The notes under the pieces were generated by a model. It saw only the letters and a program-made list of their open reading frames with translations. It was not told the origin of the DNA and ran no database searches. Position numbers and translations under genes: made by a program. 64,000 bases of DNA, from assembly GCA_030704615.1 (NCBI GenBank), contig CM060733.1, positions 36,022,001-36,086,000 of the forward strand, in the 5' to 3' direction. Positions 59,404-64,000 of the stretch are shown here, piece after piece. Source of the stretch: Takakia lepidozioides. Its lineage: Eukaryota; Streptophyta; Takakiopsida; Takakiales; Takakiaceae. Numbering within the stretch: position 1 is the first letter of the stretch; each line of letters starts with the position of its first letter.

Positions 59404-61137
59404 TCTCGCAACCCAGTTGAAGAAAATCCCCTAACCCTCAGACTGCTCCTCTCTTCCACACACAAGCAGTTCTAAATTGCAGAGTCCAGCAGCAGAACAG
59501 AGCTTGCATTCCACAAGACAGCAGCTTTGAAGATGGAAGGAGGGAAGGAAGCCTCTGCGGGAGAGACAGCCTTACATGGATAAAAACATTTTCTATTACC
59601 GGTAAGTCTCATCCACATCAACATCCACAGGGAAGAAACCAGACGAGGATGAAACAATCAAGAGTTGCCACGTGGAATTCTGACAATAGCTGAGCTGGAT
59701 AATATATCTTTATCTTTTTTATTTTTCTATATTTTGGCTTCTTCATGCAAAAGTGCAGACTCAAGGGGTAGGAGCCAGGTTCTTTTCTTCACAGGAAGGA
59801 TGTTGGATCTGTTCCTGGTGAATCACAATAGAATGTGCTCCCACCATTGCTGCTTCTGTCCCTTCAGTGAGGTTGAAGGCTTCCAGGATTGGGAAAGGAT
59901 GTCCAGCAACAGGAGGCTGAAACACAGTGAGTCTTTATGGCACATCAAGGTATCAAAGTGGAGGAAAGGAAACCACACATTGTGCCAGAGAAAACAGAAC
60001 ATGAAGAACGGTGGGGAGCAAATCAGAAGAAGGTTACAGATATATCCAGGTCTTACAAGTGAACAGTGATAGCAGCTGCTGGACATCATCAAGGCAAATC
60101 AGATGGCATGTGCATTAACAAGGCTGATCTAGGATTCTGTAGGGCTGCTGGGCACTCTATTGATATATGTACAGGGGTTTCCACCATGCAGAAGTCAGCC
60201 AAGCAGACTCTCTGATTGGGAAGACAATGAGGTCCAGCGACAGATTGAGGTCTTGGTCCAGCAAGGCAAGATGCGGGAAAGCTCATCGGAGTATTCAGGT
60301 CCTGTCACACTTCCTTGAGGGAGCTATCTCAAGCCTGGATAGTCTTCACTTAGAATTTAATGTGCAAGTTCAGATTGCGTGAGCAACCCATGGCCTTCAA
60401 CCAAACTGTCTTTTGGCCTTGCTGCAGGAAAGAACAAGCGTTTATCAAAGCTGCTTTCAAGTGGGGTTGTGTTTCTGCGTGCCTTTGCCTGTGGGAGGTT
60501 GAGGCGGCTAAGAAACAACCCTTTTGATTAGGAGAGTGCAAATGTTACCGTCTTCCTGTTTCCCAATTATGAGAATTTGTTGCCCTCTCTGGCTAACCTG
60601 CAAGAAATCTGGAATGCCAGATAGTGTAGCAAAAACTGATCAAAGCAGAGAGAATGCATGAAAGCAAACAACACGAGAGAGGTGGATAAAACTTTCTGGG
60701 TGTAAGCTTTGGTGTTTCTGCACTAGGCTGGCAGCCAACTCTGAATGATCTTCTCTCAGGTCAAGGCTGTGCTAAAAGGTAGGAGCGAATTGGAAACATG
60801 TGCATAACTCTAGGGTGGCTCTACATATGCTTTCAACTGATGGTACCTCCATGAAAATGTACAACGTGGGGACACCATCCACGTGACTCTGCCTATCCTG
60901 CAACATGGATTACCCTTGATTCTCTGTAGCCAGATTGTCACTGGCTGTCTGCAATTGTTTTGGTTGAGTCTCATATTTCCTAGTGCACTTGAACCCACAA
61001 GTGGCTTTGGGAGGGCTAGTCTCCCATGCGGGCTTATGCCCTCAAGATCTCAGAGCAAATGTTCACATGCAATGGCGAACGAGTAAATCCCTTGGCAATG
61101 TTGCAGCGGTACCACACTGCGAGATCCAGTAATCGTC
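59404..61137. other. Intergenic region upstream of the carrier and downstream of RFC
   Basis: It contains the carrier promoter and the RFC 3' flank. A plus-strand ORF at 59665-60069 (134 aa) has no recognised motif. Several 'cttctt/aagaag' rich stretches occur. I see no RNA gene or mobile element. Confidence 0.4.
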
Positions 61138-63613
61138 TCAATAGTAGGTACATTCTTGAGTTAGGTTACAAAGAGTGCGCATGGTGTTGCTGGCAACATC
61201 CATCAATTGCAGGTACTCGTCAGCTCCATCAATCAGGCACTGTTTCAGCACAAAATATTGCAGGCTAATCATCATCAAACAAAGAGGCATGTTCTAGAAG
61301 GTAGAGATCAAAAACAAGAAAATTAAGAATCATCCACAAAGAACTTCTAATAGGTCAACCATCCAAAATACGCACAGGAGAGGAGACCAAGGGAGATTAC
61401 CTTGTCGGCTTCAGCAACCCGCTCGCAGATTCTTGCCTTCTGTTCATCGGACAAGTCTGAGGACCGGACCACGAAGTCGTACAGCTGCTCATAACCCCCG
61501 TACCAGAAAGATACAACATAATGATTGTGATTATTTGAGACAGTAGTTCCTCACCCTCCCACTGCACATTCTACAGGAGCTTATTCTCTATCCACGTGCC
61601 CTTGTGTGTAGTTTTGAGAACACTGAAAAGCAGAAGCTTTCATGCTAGCGACTTTGATTGGCTACATGCTTGATTCCTACTGATAGATATGATGGTATTT
61701 TTCTTCCTCTCATTCGCTAGGAATGTACTCACCATGTTTGACCCTGGTGTAAGAAAATCGGAAGGTTGCAATTGAAGACGATGACAACAACAAGTGTAGA
61801 GTAGCATGTAGAACAAGCTGTGCTGGACAGACGAGCACCTGAGAGAAGATCTGCGAGACCGGGTACCCTTCAGCAATGATGTCAGTGACCTCCTTCTGTG
61901 CTAGGTCGAATTGCCCACTTTGGCAAGCCTTTAACAGTGACTCAAGCACATTCTCTGCCACAAGCTGCATATCAAAATTGAAAAATTTACTTTAGAGTCG
62001 GATGCGGTTTGGTACATGATGTCCAGGCTTGGCAATTTCAGCATTTACAGCCAGAAGGTGTTGAAGGTAAGAGGAGTACCCCAGAGACGCTGATGATGTT
62101 CTCACTGGATATGGAGGAGCCATACAGGCGAGCTGCACTCTACAGACCCTAGCAAGTCCAAATGCCAACCATCAAGGCTCGATAAAAGCCAATGAAGTGC
62201 CCTTCCATCCTAAAGTTTATAAGAGTGCCAGAATGCATTATCAAACACCTCATCATACCTTCTGTATTCATGTTGGGAAGGATGGAAGAGGGACAAATGG
62301 GACAGGCCCTGCGAGACAAAATATTCAAAAATGCTTAACTAAGTGTTATAGCTGTCACCTCCCCAACCTAGCATAGACAGGCAAAAAGCACAGGGTTCAA
62401 AGGGGGTCCAATGATGACTCCATACAAGACTACCTGCAGCCAGTTCATCCCAGGCGATTAATATGTGGTGAGAATGATGATAGGGACTCTCACTTCAACA
62501 GTAAACTAAAGAACAGATCTCATACCTGAAGGCAAGTGATTGCCCGCCGCAAATCACCATCTGAGACTTTGCTGAGTGTGGACAAGGCCTGCACTGACAG
62601 GGACTCATTTAGTTTAGAAAATAGTTCCCACTGTGTTCTTCTTAATCTGTACACAAGCTTACATCGAGTAACCTGATTTTGCAGCTTCCCTCCACTTCAT
62701 AAGAATTTCAGAATTCAATTACCAGGGGTTCCAGCATTGAGTTCTTACACTGGGGCCCTAAACTACATGCCTGAAGGAATTCAAGAGGACAGACCCTGCA
62801 CCAGTTTGGACTTTGCAGCTAGAAGTTGGGAGAAAACAAGAAAGGCAGGAGAGCAGAATGGGAGCTGCTACCAGTGGCAAGTTCATTCTAGTCGTGCGAG
62901 TTACCTTTGTAGCGTAATTCTAGCCTCCAGATTTCACAAATATACCAACAAGATTATTGAAATACCTCCAGATTCAGACCCAAGGAGAGTCCCAGCTATT
63001 AGCATTGTCTTGAGCCTCTTTTATTGGGAGCACAGATGTGCACTACTAATCTTTCGAATGTAGTCCCCCTTCAAGACTGAGACAGCATCTTGGGAACAAC
63101 TGCTGGGTCAATATAAGCCGTCCCTTTGGGTGGACCCAACCAGCAACCCGACCTAAGAAGTTTAATCAACCAATTCACAAACTACTATATCCATACTGTC
63201 GATTGGTGTGAACATGCATATTATCTGGAGAGGTTAGGAAGCACCACCTCAGGCTTCAGCTCTAGGCCTTCCTCTTGGCAAATGTACGATATGCGACGAG
63301 TCATGATGTCTTCGATCAGTGGTTTAAATCTGAATTTGGCACATCGTGATGCCAATGGCTCTATTATCCTGGCCAAAGCATCTCAAAACATGAGGTAAGA
63401 CACACACCATCTACTTGTTTAGGTGAAACACACTCCTGTTGATTAATACCCATTGGATCTTCCAGATTCTTCTCACTACACAACAACTTCAAAGCAAGCG
63501 AAAACTGTGAAAAGCAGCCAGAAAGGAAGAGGGAGTCACCGGCTGACATAGTTGCAGATGAAGCAGAAGCGGGTGACTTTGGAGTATGTTTCCATGGTGC
63601 GCCGCAATGCATT
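61138..63613 (-). CDS. RFC4: Replication factor C small subunit (RFC4-like), 3' part, cut by window edge
   Basis: A subunit of the clamp loader that places PCNA on DNA. Seven exons on the minus strand: 63613-63540, 63368-63248, 62588-62526, 62139-62080, 61964-61839, 61484-61401 and 61239-61138 (stop 61140-61138). All are GT-AG and frame-consistent, and encode 209 residues. The first visible exon has '[19 protein letters not shown]', including the sensor 1 and Arg-finger-side region. Next come '[15 protein letters not shown]' (with the SRC motif of RFC subunits), '[16 protein letters not shown]', '[10 protein letters not shown]', '[10 protein letters not shown]' and '[18 protein letters not shown]'. 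The Walker A/B exons must lie to the right of the window; the rest of the visible intron is filled by the dispersed repeat. The subunit is closest to human RFC4 by eye; plant numbering differs. Confidence 0.92.
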
Positions 63614-63754
63614 CTGATGAACAATACCGCAAAGGAAGTCTTCAGAGACCCTACCACCGGAGAATGACTTAATTTACACTGGGCTCTGTTGCCAAGACCC
63701 TGTGCCTAGTCTTGCTGGAGCAGAGAAGGAGAGAAGGGAATGGGGATAGGGATG

Positions 63755-64000
63755 AGCCTCTGACAGAAGAGAAATGAAATGAAATGAAATGGTGCTTTAT
63801 AACGTCCACGGAAAGCTCATAGAGCTTATGGGAAGAGAGAGAGAGAGAGAATGTACTCATAATTGCTGTAGCCTTGTGTCATAGACCCTGCACCCAGTTT
63901 GGGCGGAACAAGAGGAAACAGACACTACCTTTGTGAGGGGCTCACTCTAGTGGTGGGACTTACCTTGGTATAAATAATTGGTTCCGGTTTTCCAGATTTT
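63755..64000 (+). repeat. Dispersed repeat, copy F (RFC intron, runs off the edge)
   Basis: It opens with an AAATG array and 'ggtgctttataac', then (GA)n, 'gaatgtactcataattgc', 'gtagccttgtgtcatagacc', 'cccagtttgggcggaacaag', 'tttgtgaggggctcactct' and 'ggtataaataattggttcc'. It matches copies A, C and D. Here the AAATG block precedes the body, whereas in copy C it follows it. Confidence 0.7.

Noticed and set aside
59665-60069. 134-residue plus-strand ORF between the carrier and RFC genes
   Set aside because: No motif or family resemblance; overlapping ORFs exist on the other strand; composition is not distinctive.

Overview
The window is nuclear DNA of a land plant. It carries plant-type multi-exon genes: a CYP85-clan P450, a chloroplast mitoferrin-like carrier, a DUF2921 membrane protein and a transit-peptide aminotransferase. 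These sit among plant-style LINE, Ty3/gypsy, LTR and hAT-type elements. A non-seed plant is plausible from the mix of genes, intron sizes and repeats, but that is inference. No bacterial or organellar segment was recognised.

Layout. 1-4.7 kb is repeat-rich and gene-free, with an LTR-like relic, minisatellites and a perfect 46-bp inverted repeat. 4.7-10.1 kb (+) is a nine-exon P450. 11.3-20.7 kb (+) is a complete 15-exon MSH2. 20.7-25.7 kb holds retroelement debris. 25.8-28.9 kb (-) is a conserved gene of unknown function with an in-frame TGA. 30.0-37.9 kb is a nested repeat block: a decayed minus-strand LINE interrupted by a 1,150-bp solo-LTR-like insertion, flanked by inverted repeats, GCGAAA-rich repeats and a 368-bp tandem array with a tRNA-like head. 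38.3-40.2 kb (+) is a PLP aminotransferase. 43.3-44.6 kb (+) is a small two-exon gene resembling the tail of DFRP/ZC3H15 proteins. 45.6-46.3 kb is a Ty3/gypsy relic. 46.8-47.2 kb is a non-autonomous hAT-like element. 48.0-49.8 kb (+) is a DUF2921 gene with a frameshift. 51.5-53.9 kb (-) is cytosolic HSP70. 56.5-59.4 kb (-) is a mitoferrin-like carrier. 61.1 kb to the right edge (-) is the 3' part of a replication factor C small subunit.

The genes are mostly unrelated housekeeping and metabolic loci and are not clustered functionally. MSH2 and RFC both belong to DNA replication and repair, and MSH2 has a perfect E2F-type site upstream. A recurring dispersed repeat ('stgtactcataa' family) lies in introns of MSH2 (three times), the DFRP-like gene and the RFC gene. 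Exon models were built by eye from reading frame, splice dinucleotides and recalled family sequences. No alignment or transcript data were available.
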